A stretch of 64,000 nucleotides of DNA from Roseateles violae (GTDB taxonomy: Bacteria > Pseudomonadota > Gammaproteobacteria > Burkholderiales > Burkholderiaceae_C): contig NZ_JAUHHC010000003.1 of the NCBI RefSeq assembly GCF_030410485.1, forward strand, positions 558,001-622,000, written 5' to 3'. The first letter of the stretch is position 1, and each line of letters begins with the position of its first letter. The notes under the pieces are model-generated. The model was not told the DNA's origin. It saw only the letters and a program-made list of their open reading frames with translations, and made no database searches. The position numbers and the translations under genes were made by a program. Below, piece by piece: positions 9,979-19,645 of the stretch.

Positions 9979-10422
9979 ATGGACAAACGAGCCAAGGCCG
10001 CCGCGCTGGAGATGCTGGAATCCAGCACCAGCGCGCCGCTGGAAGGCCTGTTCGGCATCACCGAGCTCTGCGCCGAGTTCGGCATCTCGCCACGCGCGAT
10101 CCGCTTCTACGAGGACAAGGAGCTGCTGCAGCCGCGCCGCGTCAACGGCGCGCGCGTCTACACGCAACGCGACCGCGCGCGCTTGCAGATCATCCTGCGC
10201 GCCAAGGCGATCGGCTCGACCCTGGCCGAGATCAAGCATTACCTCGATCTCTACGGCGCCCATGGCGAGGGCCGCACCCGCCAGCTGCAATGGACCTTGG
10301 AGCGCACCGACGCTGCGATCGCCGAGCTGGAGCTCAAGCGCGCCCATATCGACGCGACCCTGGCCGAGCTGCGCCTGGTCAATGAATCGGTGCGCCAGCA
10401 GCTGGCCGCCCAGGAGAAATGA
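9979..10422 (+). CDS. liuR: MerR-family transcriptional regulator, LiuR-like
   Basis: This 147-residue regulator has an N-terminal winged helix-turn-helix (FGITELCAEFGISPRAIRFYEDKELLQP, read as ITELCAEFGISPRAIRFYED and following) and a C-terminal coiled coil used for dimerisation. It lacks the cysteines of metal-sensing MerR proteins, as expected for the acyl-CoA-responsive LiuR group that represses leucine and isovalerate catabolism. The ATG at 9979 was preferred because the family starts shortly before the HTH; an ATG at 9853 would add an unrelated extension through a hairpin region. It overlaps or nearly abuts the next acyl-CoA dehydrogenase gene. The palindromes at 9391-9414 and 59911-59936 are its likely targets; the symbol is provisional. 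Confidence 0.75.
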   Translation: MDKRAKAAALEMLESSTSAPLEGLFGITELCAEFGISPRAIRFYEDKELLQPRRVNGARVYTQRDRARLQIILRAKAIGSTLAEIKHYLDLYGAHGEGRTRQLQWTLERTDAAIAELELKRAHIDATLAELRLVNESVRQQLAAQEK

Positions 10423-10424
10423 CG

Positions 10425-11606
10425 ATGACCCTGCCCCTCTTTCCGTCGAACTGGCTCGGCGACGAACACCGGATACTGCAGGACGCAGTGGCGCGCTTCT
10501 TCAGGGAGCGCTGGGTGCCGCGCGCGGCCGAATGGCGCGAGGCCGGCATGATGGGCCGCGACAGCTGGCTGGAAGCCGGCGCCCAGGGCCTGCTCTGCGC
10601 GGCCGTGCCCGAGCAGTACGGCGGCGGCGGCGGCGATTTCGGTCATGACGCGGTGATCCTGCTGGAGCAGGCCAAGGCCAATCTGAGCGGCTTCGGCGGC
10701 GGCCTGCATTCGGCCATCGTCGCGCCCTACATCCTGCATTACGGCAACGAGGAGCAAAAAGCACGCTGGCTGCCGCGCATGGCCCGCGGCGAGCTGGTCG
10801 GCGCGATCGCGATGACCGAGCCGGGCACCGGCTCCGATCTGCAGGCGATACGCACCAGCGCCCGCCGCGATGGAGACGACTACCTTCTGTCCGGCCAGAA
10901 GGTCTTCATCACCAATGGCCAGAACGCCAACCTGGTCATCGTCGTCTGCAAGACCGACAAGGAGCAGGCGGGCGCCAAGGGCATCTCGCTGATCGTCGCC
11001 GAGGTCGAGAACGACGACGGCTCGCTGCGGCCCGGCTACCGCCGCGGCCGCAATCTGGACAAGATCGGCATGAAGGCGCAGGACACGTCCGAACTCTTCT
11101 TCGACGAGCTGCGGGTGCCGGTCGCCAATCTGCTCGGCGGCGAGGCTGGCAAGGAAGGCCAGGGCTTCTTCCAGCTGATGCAGGAGCTGCCGCAGGAGCG
11201 GCTGATCATCGCGATCAGCGCGGTCGGCGCGATCGAGCGGGCGCTCACCGAGACGCTCGCCTATGTGAAGGAGCGCCAGGCCTTCGGCAAGCCGGTCTGG
11301 GATTTCCAGAACACCCGCTTCAAGCTGGCCGAGGTGCAGAGCCAGCTGCTGGCCGCCCGCGCCCTGGTCGACGCCTGCATGGACGCGCACCTGAGGGGTG
11401 AGCTGGATGCCCCCCGCGCCGCGCTGGCCAAGGCCTTCTGTACCGACCTCGCCTGCAAGGTGATGGACGAATGCCTGCAGCTGTTCGGGGGCTATGGCTA
11501 CATGATGGAATACCCGATCGCCGAGCTCTATGCCGACGCCCGCGTCGCCCGCATCTATGGCGGCACCAACGAGATCATGAAGGAACTGGCCGCGCGCTTC
11601 ATGTGA
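10425..11606 (+). CDS. acyl-CoA dehydrogenase, LCAD-like
   Basis: This is a 393-residue FAD-dependent acyl-CoA dehydrogenase. GAIAMTEPGTGSDLQAI contacts FAD and substrate, and KVFITNGQNANL follows. The catalytic glutamate is likely in ELPQERLIIAI, the position used in long-chain dehydrogenases, since the C-terminal motif reads RIYGGTNEIM with glycine in place of the usual glutamate. It should start beta-oxidation of longer or branched acyl-CoA. I prefer the ATG at 10425, which has AGGAG eight bases upstream; the ATG at 10419 overlaps the merR stop but has only two bases of spacing. Confidence 0.88.
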   Translation: MTLPLFPSNWLGDEHRILQDAVARFFRERWVPRAAEWREAGMMGRDSWLEAGAQGLLCAAVPEQYGGGGGDFGHDAVILLEQAKANLSGFGGGLHSAIVAPYILHYGNEEQKARWLPRMARGELVGAIAMTEPGTGSDLQAIRTSARRDGDDYLLSGQKVFITNGQNANLVIVVCKTDKEQAGAKGISLIVAEVENDDGSLRPGYRRGRNLDKIGMKAQDTSELFFDELRVPVANLLGGEAGKEGQGFFQLMQELPQERLIIAISAVGAIERALTETLAYVKERQAFGKPVWDFQNTRFKLAEVQSQLLAARALVDACMDAHLRGELDAPRAALAKAFCTDLACKVMDECLQLFGGYGYMMEYPIAELYADARVARIYGGTNEIMKELAARFM

Positions 11607-11637
11607 GCGGGACCATGACAACGGAGACAAGAAGAAG

Positions 11638-13059
11638 ATGAACCTGAACGAACCCGTCATCCGCGGTGCCTTGGAATCGACGCTGGACCTGCAGCGCAAA
11701 GCCTATCTGGCCCACCCGGTCCCCAGCCTGGCCGAGCGCCGGGCCGATCTGCGCACCCTGCAGCGCTTCGTGCGCGATCACAAGGAGGCGCTGTGCGCGG
11801 CGATCAGTGCCGACTACGGCCACCGCTCGACGCACGAGACCCTGCTGGGCGAGGTCTTCCCGGTGCTGGACGGCATCGACCATGTGATCAAGCAGCTGCG
11901 CCGCTGGATGCGGCCGCAGCGGCGCTCGGTCGACCTGCGCAACTTCTTCGGCGCGCGCAACCGCGTGATCCCGCAGCCGCTGGGCGTCGTCGGCGTGATC
12001 GTGCCCTGGAACTTCCCGCTCAATCTGAGCCTGGTGCCGCTGAGCTATATCTTCGCCGCCGGCAACCGCGCGATGGTCAAGATGAGCGAGAACTCGCGCC
12101 ATCTGGCCGCGCTCTTGATCGAGAAGATGCCGGCCTATTTCCCGCCGGAGAAGCTGCAGTTCTTCGACGAGACGGGCGGCGTCGGCATCGAGTTCTCCAA
12201 GCTGCCCTTCGACCACCTGCTGTTCACCGGCTCGGGCCAGACCGGCCGCGCGGTGATGGCCGCCGCGGCGGCGAATCTGTGCCCGGTGACCCTGGAGCTG
12301 GGCGGCAAGGCGCCGGCCATCGTCTGCGAGGACTTCCCGCTGCGCACCGCGGCCGAGCGCATCCTCTTCGTCAAATGCCTGAACGCCGGCCAGATCTGCA
12401 CGACGGTCGACCATGCCTGGCTGCCGCAAGCCAAGATCGCCGAATTTGTCCAGCTGGCCAAGGAGATCGTGCCGCAGCGCTACCCGTCGCTGGCATCAAA
12501 GGACTACACCTCCATCATCGACCAGCGCTCGTTTGAGCGCCTGCTGGCCGCGCTGGACGATGCGCGCGAGCGCGGCGCGCGGCTGATCCCGCTGCTGGAT
12601 GGACCGGCCTTCGATGCCGCCACGCGCAAGATCGCGCCGCACATCGTGCTCGACGCGCCGGCGGACAGCATCCTGATGCAGCGCGAGATCTTCGGCCCCA
12701 TCCTGCCGCTGCGCGGCTATACCGAGCTGCGAACCGCCGTCGACGCGATCAATGCCGGCCCGCGGCCCTTGGCGATCTATCCCTTCAGCCACGATGGCGC
12801 CCAGGTCCAGCACCTGCTGGACCATGTGATGTCGGGCGGCGTGTCGGTCAACGACGCGCTCTTCCATGTCGGCCAGCACGACCTGCCCTTCGGCGGCGTC
12901 GGCGCCTCGGGCATGGGGCATTACCACGGCCGCGAGGGCTTCGAGACCTTCTCCAAGCTGCGGCCGGTGTTCTACCAGGCGCGCTTCTCGGCGCTGAAGT
13001 TCATGGCCCCGCCCTATGGCCGCTTCGCCAATGCGCTGCTGGGCTTCATGACCAAGTAG
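11638..13059 (+). CDS. NAD(P)-dependent aldehyde dehydrogenase, coniferyl aldehyde dehydrogenase type
   Basis: This 473-residue ALDH-fold enzyme has PWNFPLNLSLVPLSY for cofactor binding, FTGSGQTGRAVM, the catalytic glutamate in LELGGKAPAIV and the catalytic cysteine in NAGQICTTVDHAW. Its length and the C-terminal KLRPVFYQ/hydrophobic tail (FANALLGFM) resemble the short coniferyl-aldehyde/fatty-aldehyde group. Between a dehydrogenase and a thiolase in a catabolic operon, it probably oxidises a long or isoprenoid aldehyde to its acid before CoA activation. Citronellal is an attractive but untested substrate given the neighbouring atu-like genes. Confidence 0.85.
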   Translation: MNLNEPVIRGALESTLDLQRKAYLAHPVPSLAERRADLRTLQRFVRDHKEALCAAISADYGHRSTHETLLGEVFPVLDGIDHVIKQLRRWMRPQRRSVDLRNFFGARNRVIPQPLGVVGVIVPWNFPLNLSLVPLSYIFAAGNRAMVKMSENSRHLAALLIEKMPAYFPPEKLQFFDETGGVGIEFSKLPFDHLLFTGSGQTGRAVMAAAAANLCPVTLELGGKAPAIVCEDFPLRTAAERILFVKCLNAGQICTTVDHAWLPQAKIAEFVQLAKEIVPQRYPSLASKDYTSIIDQRSFERLLAALDDARERGARLIPLLDGPAFDAATRKIAPHIVLDAPADSILMQREIFGPILPLRGYTELRTAVDAINAGPRPLAIYPFSHDGAQVQHLLDHVMSGGVSVNDALFHVGQHDLPFGGVGASGMGHYHGREGFETFSKLRPVFYQARFSALKFMAPPYGRFANALLGFMTK

Positions 13060-13073
13060 GACCGGAGATCCGC

Positions 13074-14279
13074 ATGAAAGACGCCTACATCTACGACCAT
13101 GTGCGCACGCCGCGCGGCAAGGGCAAGAAGGACGGTGGCCTGCACCAGGCCAGCCCGGTCTGGCTCTTGCGCACGCTCTTGCGTGAGATGCAGCGGCGGC
13201 AAGACCTCGATACCGCGCTGGTCGACGATGTGGTGCTCGGCTGCGTGACCCCGGTCGGCGAACAGGGCGCCGACATCGCGCGCACCGCCGTGCTCGATGC
13301 CGGCTGGGCAGAAACGGTCGGCGGCGTCACGCAGTCGCGCTTCTGCGCCTCGGGCCTGGAGTCGGTCAATCTGGCCGCCGCCAAGGTCGCCAGCGGCTTC
13401 GAGCAACTGGTCGTCGCGGGCGGTGTCGAGAGCATGAGCCGCTGGCCCATGGGCAGCGACGGCGGCGCCTGGTTCATGGACCCGCGCGTCAACCAGGCGC
13501 TGGGCTTCATCCCGCAGGGCATCAGCGCCGATCTGATCGCCACCCTGGAGGGCTGGGGTCGCGCCGATGTCGATGCCTATGCCAGCGAGTCGCACCGCCG
13601 CGCCGCCGCCGCGCGCGAGCAGGGCTTCTTCAGCAAGGCCATCGTGCCTATCCACGACATCGCCGGCCTGCCGCTCTTGGCGCAGGACGAGACGATCCGG
13701 CCCGGCACCACACCGGAAACCCTGGCCAAGCTGGAACCGAGCTTCGCGATGATGGGTCAGATGGGCTTCGACGCGACCGCGCTGCGCAAGTACACGACGA
13801 TCGAGCGGGTGAACCATGTCCATCATGCCGGCAACTCGTCCGGCATCGTCGACGGCGCGGCGCTGATGCTGATCGGCAATCGGGCCGGTGGCGCGGCGGC
13901 GGGATTGAAGCCCCGCGCGCGTATCCGTGCGGCGGCGGTGATCGGCTCCGAACCGACCATCATGCTGACCGGCCCGACGCCGGCCTGCCGCAAGGCGCTG
14001 AAGCAGGCCGGCATGGAGGCCAAGGACATCGAGCTCTGGGAGATCAACGAGGCCTTTGCCGTCGTGCCGATGAAGACGGCGCGCGATCTGGGCGTCTCGC
14101 TCGACAAGGTCAACGTCAACGGCGGTGCGATCGCGCTGGGCCATCCGCTGGGCGCCACCGGCTGCATCATCCTCGGCACCCTGCTGGACGAGCTGGAACG
14201 CCGCGACCTGAGCACCGGCTGCGCGACCTTGTGCGTCGGCGGCGGCATGGGCATCGCCACCATCATCGAAAGAGTCTGA
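13074..14279 (+). CDS. fadA: acetyl-CoA C-acyltransferase (3-ketoacyl-CoA thiolase)
   Basis: This 401-residue thiolase has the acyl-accepting cysteine in [13 protein letters not shown], the conserved NEAF segment ([11 protein letters not shown]), the histidine motif [12 protein letters not shown] and the C-terminal catalytic cysteine in [11 protein letters not shown]. It cleaves 3-ketoacyl-CoA with CoA to release acetyl-CoA. It lies 14 bases after the aldehyde dehydrogenase gene and 2 bases before the FadJ-like gene, so the pair forms a functional beta-oxidation thiolase/multienzyme unit. The chain-length preference cannot be told. Confidence 0.92.
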   Translation: MKDAYIYDHVRTPRGKGKKDGGLHQASPVWLLRTLLREMQRRQDLDTALVDDVVLGCVTPVGEQGADIARTAVLDAGWAETVGGVTQSRFCASGLESVNLAAAKVASGFEQLVVAGGVESMSRWPMGSDGGAWFMDPRVNQALGFIPQGISADLIATLEGWGRADVDAYASESHRRAAAAREQGFFSKAIVPIHDIAGLPLLAQDETIRPGTTPETLAKLEPSFAMMGQMGFDATALRKYTTIERVNHVHHAGNSSGIVDGAALMLIGNRAGGAAAGLKPRARIRAAAVIGSEPTIMLTGPTPACRKALKQAGMEAKDIELWEINEAFAVVPMKTARDLGVSLDKVNVNGGAIALGHPLGATGCIILGTLLDELERRDLSTGCATLCVGGGMGIATIIERV

Positions 14280-14281
14280 GC

Positions 14282-16417
14282 ATGAACGCCTTGCAAATCG
14301 ACAAGGGCGAGGACGGCATCGTCGTCGCGACGATGGACCTGCCCGGCCATTCGATGAACATCCTGAACGAGACGCTGGCCGCGCCGCTGCGCGGCCTGGC
14401 CGATCTGCTCGAACAGGACGCCTCGGTCAAGGGCCTGATCCTGCGCTCGGGCAAGAAGGACTTCCTGGCCGGCGCCGACATCGACCGGCTGCGCGCGCTG
14501 AAGACGGCGCAGGAAGCCTTCGACGCCTCGATGGAGCTGAAGCGCTTCATCCGCCGCTTCGAGCGCTGCGGCAAGCCGGTCGTCGCCATCCTGAACGGCC
14601 AGTGCAAGGGCGGCGGGCTGGAGATCGCGATGGGCTGCCACCGGCGCATCGTCGTCGACGACGGTCGGGCACGTCTCGGCCTGCCCGAGGTCAAGCTGGG
14701 CCTGCTGCCCGGCGGCGGTGGCACGCAGCGCATGCCGCGCCTGGTCGGCATGCAGCAGGCCTTGCAATGGATGGGCGAGGGCTCGGACATCAAGGCCGCG
14801 CAGGCACTGGCCAGCGGCCTGGTCAACGAACTGGCGGCCAGCGCCGACGAAGCGCTGCTGAAGGCGCGCGCCTGGATCGCGGCGAACCCCAAGCCGGTCC
14901 AGCCCTGGGATGCGCCGAAGTTCCGCTATCCCGGCGGCGATTCGCGCTCGCCGGCCGTGGCGCAGCTGTTCTCGATCGGCCCCTCGATGGCGGCCGCCAA
15001 GAGCTGGGGCAATTACCCGGCGCTGACCCACATCATGAGCAGCGTGTTCGAGGGCGGGCTGACCGATTTCGACCGCGCGCTGGAGATCGAGTCGCGCTAC
15101 TTTGCCGCCTGCGCAATCAGCCCCGAATCGAGGAACCTGATCGGCACGCTTTGGTACCAGCTGAATGGGATCAAGAAGGGCGCCTCGCGTCCCGCCGGCC
15201 AGCCGCAAAGCAAGGTGAAGAAGCTGGGCATCCTCGGCGCCGGCATGATGGGCGCGGGCATCGCCCATGTCTCGGCCAAGGCCGGCATCGAGGTGGTGCT
15301 GCTCGACACGACGCAGGAGGCGGCCGACAAGGGCAAGCGCTACACGCAGGACATCCTCGACAAGGCGCTCAAGAAGGGCCGCACGACGGCAGACAAGCGC
15401 GACGCGCTGCTGGCGCTGATCACGCCGACGACGAACTATGACGATCTGGCCGGTTGCGATCTGCTGATCGAGGCGGTGTTCGAGGATCGTGCCGTCAAGG
15501 CCGAGGTGACCAAAAAGGCCGAAGCGGTGCTGGCAAACGGCGCCGTCTTCGCCTCGAACACCTCGACGCTCCCCATCACCGGCCTGGCCCAGGCTTCGCA
15601 GCGACCGGCCAATTTCATCGGCCTGCACTTCTTCTCGCCGGTCGACAAGATGCCGCTGGTCGAGATCATCGTCGGCAAGGAGACTTCGGACGAGACGCTG
15701 GCGCGCGGCTTCGACTATGTCTTGCAGATCGGCAAGACGCCGATCGTCGTCAACGATTCGCGCGGCTTCTACACCAGCCGCGTGTTCGGGACCTATGTGA
15801 TGGAGGGTCTCGCGCTGCTGCAGGAGGGCGTGCACCCACGCGCCATCGAGGTCGCCGGTCTGCAGGCCGGCATGCCGATGCCGCCGCTGGCGCTGCAGGA
15901 CGAGGTCTCCTTGAGCCTGGGTGTGCATGTGGCCGAGCAGACGCGCAAGGACCTGGAAGCCGAGGGCAAGGCCTACACCGGCCATCCGGGCGAGCCGGTG
16001 CTGCGCCAGCTCTGCGAGATCGGCCGCGTCGGCAAGAAGGCCGGCAAGGGCTTTTACGACTGGGCCGATGGCGGCAAGACCTTGTGGCCGGAGCTTGGCA
16101 CGCTCTATCCGCTGGCCGCTGAGCAGCCTGCACAGCGCGAGCTGATCGACCGCCTGATGTTCGCCCAGGCCAATGAGGCCGCGCGCTGCCTGCAGGAGGG
16201 CGTCTTGCGCTCGGTCGCCGACGCGAACATCGGCAGCATCTTCGGCTGGGGCTTCGCGCCCTTCCAGGGCGGCGCCTTGCAGTTCATCAATAGCTACGGC
16301 CTGCCCGAGTTCGTCGCGCGCGCCCGCGAACTGGCCGCCGCCCATGGCGAGCGCTTCGCACCGGCGCAGATCGTCGTCGACATGGCGGCGCGCGGCGAGC
16401 GCTTCGCCGAGCAGTAA
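14282..16417 (+). CDS. fadJ: bifunctional enoyl-CoA hydratase/3-hydroxyacyl-CoA dehydrogenase
   Basis: This 711-residue multienzyme has an N-terminal crotonase domain with the oxyanion motifs [13 protein letters not shown] and [15 protein letters not shown], a linker near residue 310, an NAD-binding domain starting [19 protein letters not shown], the [15 protein letters not shown] motif, and two C-terminal 3-hydroxyacyl-CoA dehydrogenase domains ([12 protein letters not shown]). It converts enoyl-CoA to 3-ketoacyl-CoA for the thiolase encoded just upstream. It is the last gene of the plus-strand cluster. FadB and FadJ types are hard to separate by eye; the pairing with an unfused upstream thiolase is compatible with either. 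Confidence 0.9.
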   Translation: MNALQIDKGEDGIVVATMDLPGHSMNILNETLAAPLRGLADLLEQDASVKGLILRSGKKDFLAGADIDRLRALKTAQEAFDASMELKRFIRRFERCGKPVVAILNGQCKGGGLEIAMGCHRRIVVDDGRARLGLPEVKLGLLPGGGGTQRMPRLVGMQQALQWMGEGSDIKAAQALASGLVNELAASADEALLKARAWIAANPKPVQPWDAPKFRYPGGDSRSPAVAQLFSIGPSMAAAKSWGNYPALTHIMSSVFEGGLTDFDRALEIESRYFAACAISPESRNLIGTLWYQLNGIKKGASRPAGQPQSKVKKLGILGAGMMGAGIAHVSAKAGIEVVLLDTTQEAADKGKRYTQDILDKALKKGRTTADKRDALLALITPTTNYDDLAGCDLLIEAVFEDRAVKAEVTKKAEAVLANGAVFASNTSTLPITGLAQASQRPANFIGLHFFSPVDKMPLVEIIVGKETSDETLARGFDYVLQIGKTPIVVNDSRGFYTSRVFGTYVMEGLALLQEGVHPRAIEVAGLQAGMPMPPLALQDEVSLSLGVHVAEQTRKDLEAEGKAYTGHPGEPVLRQLCEIGRVGKKAGKGFYDWADGGKTLWPELGTLYPLAAEQPAQRELIDRLMFAQANEAARCLQEGVLRSVADANIGSIFGWGFAPFQGGALQFINSYGLPEFVARARELAAAHGERFAPAQIVVDMAARGERFAEQ

Positions 16418-16442
16418 GCGGCAGCGGCAGCGGCAGCGGCAG
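16418..16442. repeat. short GGCAGC hexamer repeat
   Basis: The bases directly after the fadJ-like stop consist of about four tandem copies of GGCAGC, filling nearly the whole 26-base gap to the convergent amidase stop. It is a simple repeat that could vary in copy number by slippage. No coding consequence is expected because it lies between two stop codons. Confidence 0.7.
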
Positions 16443-16443
16443 G

Positions 16444-17892
16444 CTACTCGGCCGGGCGGATCAGCAGCAGGTCCTGCGCCGCCCGCTCGTAGGCCCGCGC
16501 CAGCCGCAGCAGCGCGGCCTCGCCGCGCGGTTTTCCGATCAGCTGCAGGCCCATCGGCAGGCCGCCGGGGCCGAAGCCGACCGGCACGCTGATTGCTGGC
16601 AGGCCGGCGAAGGTGGCGTAGATGACGACCTCCATCCAGCGGTGGTAGCTGTCCATCGCGCGGCCGGCGATCTGCGCGGGCCAGCGCAGGCCGGCGTCGA
16701 AGGGCCAGCATTGGGCGGACGGCAGCGCCAGCGCGTCGTGACCTTCCAGCATCGCCAGCATCTGGCGGTAGAACTCGCTGCGCTGCGCGCTGGCGGCCAG
16801 CAGCTGCGCGGCGCTCAGGCTCGCCGCGCCGTCGTGCTCCCACAGCGCCTCGGGCTTGATGCGCGCGCGGTTCTCGGGCCTGGCCTGCAGGAAGGGAGCG
16901 ATCCGCGCGGCGACCAGCGTGTGGCGCCAGACCAACCAGGCCTGCCAGACCGCCTCGGGCGCGAAGCCGGGCCGCAGCGCCTCGACCACGCAGCCGCAAT
17001 CGGCCTGCAGGCGCGCCAGCGCCTGCTCGCACAGCGGCAGGATGCCCGGCTCGATCGCCAGATAGCCGTTCAGATCGCCGAGCCAGCCGATGCGGGCGCC
17101 GCCCTCGAAGCCTTCGAGTCCGGCGACGAAATCCTCGGTGCCGTCCAAGGACAGCGGCACGCGCGTATCGGCGCCGGCCTGGATCTGCAGCAGCAGGGCC
17201 AGATCGCGCACCGTGCGCGCCATCGGCCCCTCGGTGCCCAGCTGGGCGATCCAGACATCGGCGGCCGGCCAGCTCGGCACCCGGCCCTGGCTGGGCCGCA
17301 GGCCGAAGACATGGTTCCAGGCGGCCGGGTTGCGCAGGCTGCCCATGAAGTCGCTGCCGTCGGCGACGGCCAGCATCCGCGTCGCCAGCGCCACCGCCGC
17401 GCCGCCACTGCTGCCGCCGGCCGACTTCGCCGGGTCGTAGGCATTGCGGGTGATACCGAAGACCTCGTTGAAGCTGTGTGAGCCCAGGCCGAACTCCGGC
17501 GTGTTGCTCTTGCCGATGACGATGGCGCCGGCGGCCTTGATCCGCTGCACCATCAACCCGTCATGCGCCGGCCGCCAGTCGCGCAGCAGCGGCGAGCCCA
17601 GGGTCGTCGTCAGGCCGGCCGTCGGCGCCATGTCCTTGATCGCCTGCGGGATGCCATGTAGCCAGCCCATGGTCCGGCCGGCGCGCAGCTGGGCATCGCG
17701 CTCGTCGGCCTCGGCCAGCAGCGCGTCCTCGTCGCGCAGGCTGACGATCGCGCTGTGGACCGGGTTCAGGCGCGCAATGCGGGCCAGCGTCGCCTGCATC
17801 AGCTCGCGGCAGGACAGGCGCCCCGCGTGGAGCGCCTGCGACAGCGCGTCCGCCGACAGCGCGGTGATCTCCTCGTCCGCGCCGGCCGCCAC
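16444..17892 (-). CDS. amidase signature family hydrolase
   Basis: This protein of about 482 residues has the Ser-cisSer-Lys triad of the amidase signature family: lysine in [14 protein letters not shown], the glycine/serine-rich loop [14 protein letters not shown] and the nucleophile serine in [15 protein letters not shown]. It hydrolyses an amide bond, with unknown substrate. The start is taken as GTG at 17892, three bases after the lipoprotein gene stop, with which it may be co-transcribed. There is no signal peptide, so it is probably cytoplasmic. It is convergent with the fadJ-like gene and has no evident pathway link to it. Confidence 0.88.
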   Translation of the reverse strand: MAAGADEEITALSADALSQALHAGRLSCRELMQATLARIARLNPVHSAIVSLRDEDALLAEADERDAQLRAGRTMGWLHGIPQAIKDMAPTAGLTTTLGSPLLRDWRPAHDGLMVQRIKAAGAIVIGKSNTPEFGLGSHSFNEVFGITRNAYDPAKSAGGSSGGAAVALATRMLAVADGSDFMGSLRNPAAWNHVFGLRPSQGRVPSWPAADVWIAQLGTEGPMARTVRDLALLLQIQAGADTRVPLSLDGTEDFVAGLEGFEGGARIGWLGDLNGYLAIEPGILPLCEQALARLQADCGCVVEALRPGFAPEAVWQAWLVWRHTLVAARIAPFLQARPENRARIKPEALWEHDGAASLSAAQLLAASAQRSEFYRQMLAMLEGHDALALPSAQCWPFDAGLRWPAQIAGRAMDSYHRWMEVVIYATFAGLPAISVPVGFGPGGLPMGLQLIGKPRGEAALLRLARAYERAAQDLLLIRPAE

Positions 17893-17895
17893 TGT

Positions 17896-18267
17896 TCAGC
17901 AGCCCTCGATCTGGTGGCCGACGACCTGGCTGCTGCGCTCGTCGATCAGATAGCGGACCACGCAGGAGAAGGTGGCGCCGTCGCTGGTCTTGGTGGACTT
18001 CGAGTAGGCCCAGACCAGCTTGCCGTCGGCCTGCCGGCTCTTGCTGGTCGGCAGGCCCAGCTTGCTCTGCAGCTCCTGCGTCTTGGCGCCGTTCCAGCGG
18101 TCCAGGCTCTTGTCGAACTCGGCGCGGCGCTGCGCGTCGACATCCACCTGCGGACGCGCCGGCGGTGCCGCCGTCTGCGGCGGCTGCGAGGGCTGCGTCG
18201 CGCAGCCGGCCATCAGCAGCAGCGCGGCGGCCAGCATCGTCGAGCAGGGCGCGAGCATCTTCTTCAT
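17896..18267 (-). CDS. small lipoprotein, unknown function
   Basis: The 123-residue protein begins MKKMLAPCSTMLAAALLLMA and has a lipobox (LLMAGC) with the lipidated cysteine near residue 22. A proline/alanine/glutamine-rich linker follows, then a domain of about 80 residues with LGLPTSKSRQADGKLVWAYS, which looks like the SmpA/BamE-style small fold seen in outer-membrane lipoproteins. Two further cysteines (FSCVVRY and the terminal EGC) could pair. An in-frame ATG cluster 33 bases upstream is an alternative start. The BamE-like comparison is only an impression. Confidence 0.65.
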   Translation of the reverse strand: MKKMLAPCSTMLAAALLLMAGCATQPSQPPQTAAPPARPQVDVDAQRRAEFDKSLDRWNGAKTQELQSKLGLPTSKSRQADGKLVWAYSKSTKTSDGATFSCVVRYLIDERSSQVVGHQIEGC

Positions 18268-18441
18268 CGGGCTGTTCAAGATCGGTGGCTCCATCATCAT
18301 GAGGCTCGCCAAGCCTAGCGCCTGGCGCAGCGGCTGAACAGCGGACTTGTGTCGAATCGCACGCCGGGGCGCCGCCACCCGCTGCCAAATGCGGGAAAAT
18401 CGCGGCCGTCCACAGGCATAGCCAGAGAGCAAAGAAGTCCC

Positions 18442-18714
18442 ATGAGCGAAGAGCAGAAGAGCCCCGGCCGCCCGGCCATCCCCGACCATCTGTCGGTCGA
18501 CCCGCGCAGCGCGCATTACGACGCCGCCGTGTTCGAGCACGAGATCGGCATCCGGCTCAATGGCAAGGAGCGCCACGACGTCGAGGAATACTGCATCAGC
18601 GAAGGCTGGGTCAAGGTGCCGGCCGGCAAGACGCGCGACCGCAAGGGCAATCCGCTGCTGATCAAGATCAAGGGCCAGGTCGAGGCCTTCTACCGCGACG
18701 GTGGCGCCGCATGA
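18442..18714 (+). CDS. DUF3297 family protein
   Basis: This 90-residue cytoplasmic protein contains the DUF3297 hallmarks: PDHLSVDPRSAHYDAAVFE, GIGIRLNGKERHDVEEYCIS and EGWVKVPAGKTRDRKGNPL, ending with a basic KIKGQVEAFY segment. The family is widespread in proteobacteria and has no established function. I chose the ATG at 18442, matching the family length, over a longer GTG frame. Its TGA overlaps the ATG of the next small gene (ATGA), so the two are translationally coupled. Confidence 0.88.
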   Translation: MSEEQKSPGRPAIPDHLSVDPRSAHYDAAVFEHEIGIRLNGKERHDVEEYCISEGWVKVPAGKTRDRKGNPLLIKIKGQVEAFYRDGGAA

Positions 18715-18851
18715 AGACGAGCTACATCCTCGGCGCCATCCTGGCCTGCAGCGCCAGCGGCGCGCTGATCGGCGACCGCGCCGCCAAGACCTGCTTCCTC
18801 GTGCTGTCCGGCGTGCTGTCCATCTACGGACTGGCCCGGCTGCTGGGCTAG
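18711..18851 (+). CDS. 46-residue membrane peptide coupled to DUF3297 gene
   Basis: An ATG overlapping the DUF3297 stop opens a 46-residue frame starting MKTSYILGAILACSASGAL and ending in GLARLLG. Two hydrophobic stretches (residues 5-20 and 27-44), separated by a short polar turn (GDRAAKTC), predict either two short membrane helices or a signal sequence plus helix. The ATGA junction and an in-frame stop well placed before the next gene support it as real. I recognise no family. Confidence 0.6.
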   Translation: MKTSYILGAILACSASGALIGDRAAKTCFLVLSGVLSIYGLARLLG

Positions 18852-18907
18852 GCAATCCGGGACACAAGAGCGCTCGCGCGCCGTGGGCGCTGCCCAGCCC
18901 CCGTCAG

Positions 18908-19645
18908 ATGACGCTTGCTTCCTCCGCGCGGCTGGATCCGCAGCAGGCCCGGCGCCATGCCCGGCTGGGCGGCCTGCTGTATCTGGCCATCATTGGCCTC
19001 GGTCTGTTCGGCGAAGTCGCGGTCCGCGGCGCGCTGGTGCTGCCGGGCGATGCGGCCGCAACGGCGTCGAACATCGCCGCTTCGCCGCTGCTGTGGCGCG
19101 CCGGCATTGCCGGCGACCTGCTGATGCAGCTGCTCGACCTGCCGGTGATGCTGCTGCTCTACCTGCTGCTGAAGCCGGTCCATGCGCGGCTGGCCCTGCT
19201 GGCGACCGGCGTCAACCTGATTCAGACCGCCGTGCTGGCGGTCAACAAGCTGAACCTGCTGCTGCCGCTGCTGCTGCTTGATCGCGCCGGCGCTTCGGCG
19301 CTGAGCGGCTTCTCGGCCGAGCAGGCACAGGCCCTCGCCGCCCTGGCGATCCGTCTGCATGGTTACGGCTTCGGCCTGGGCCTGCTCTTCTTCGGGCTCG
19401 CCTGCCTGCTGCGTGCCCCGCTGCTCTGGCGGGCCGCCTATCTGCCCCGCTTGCTCGGCCCGCTGATGGCGGCCGCCGGGCTGGCCTATCTGATCAACAG
19501 CGCGGCACTGCTGCTGGCGCCGGCGCTTGCCGACGCCCTCTTCCCGGCCATCCTGGCGCCGGCCTTCGTCGGTGAGCTCGCGCTGGCGCTGTGGCTGCTG
19601 ATCAAGGGCGTGGATCGCGATCGCTGGGCCGAAGCGCGGCCCTAA
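18908..19645 (+). CDS. DUF4386-like integral membrane protein
   Basis: This 245-residue protein starts with an arginine-rich stretch (QQARRHARLGGLLYLAIIGL) and has about seven predicted membrane helices. The pattern (first-helix GLLYLAIIGLGLFGEV, then a loop with AASPLLWRAGIAGDLLMQLL, and a C-terminal FVGELALALWLLIKGV) fits the DUF4386 family of unknown function. It is convergent with the MFS gene and overlaps it by 4 bases. No substrate or partner is apparent. Confidence 0.75.
   Translation: MTLASSARLDPQQARRHARLGGLLYLAIIGLGLFGEVAVRGALVLPGDAAATASNIAASPLLWRAGIAGDLLMQLLDLPVMLLLYLLLKPVHARLALLATGVNLIQTAVLAVNKLNLLLPLLLLDRAGASALSGFSAEQAQALAALAIRLHGYGFGLGLLFFGLACLLRAPLLWRAAYLPRLLGPLMAAAGLAYLINSAALLLAPALADALFPAILAPAFVGELALALWLLIKGVDRDRWAEARP

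Noticed and set aside
13823-17032. 1069-residue minus-strand frame
   Set aside because: It runs antisense across the thiolase, FadJ-like and amidase genes; no domain is recognisable.
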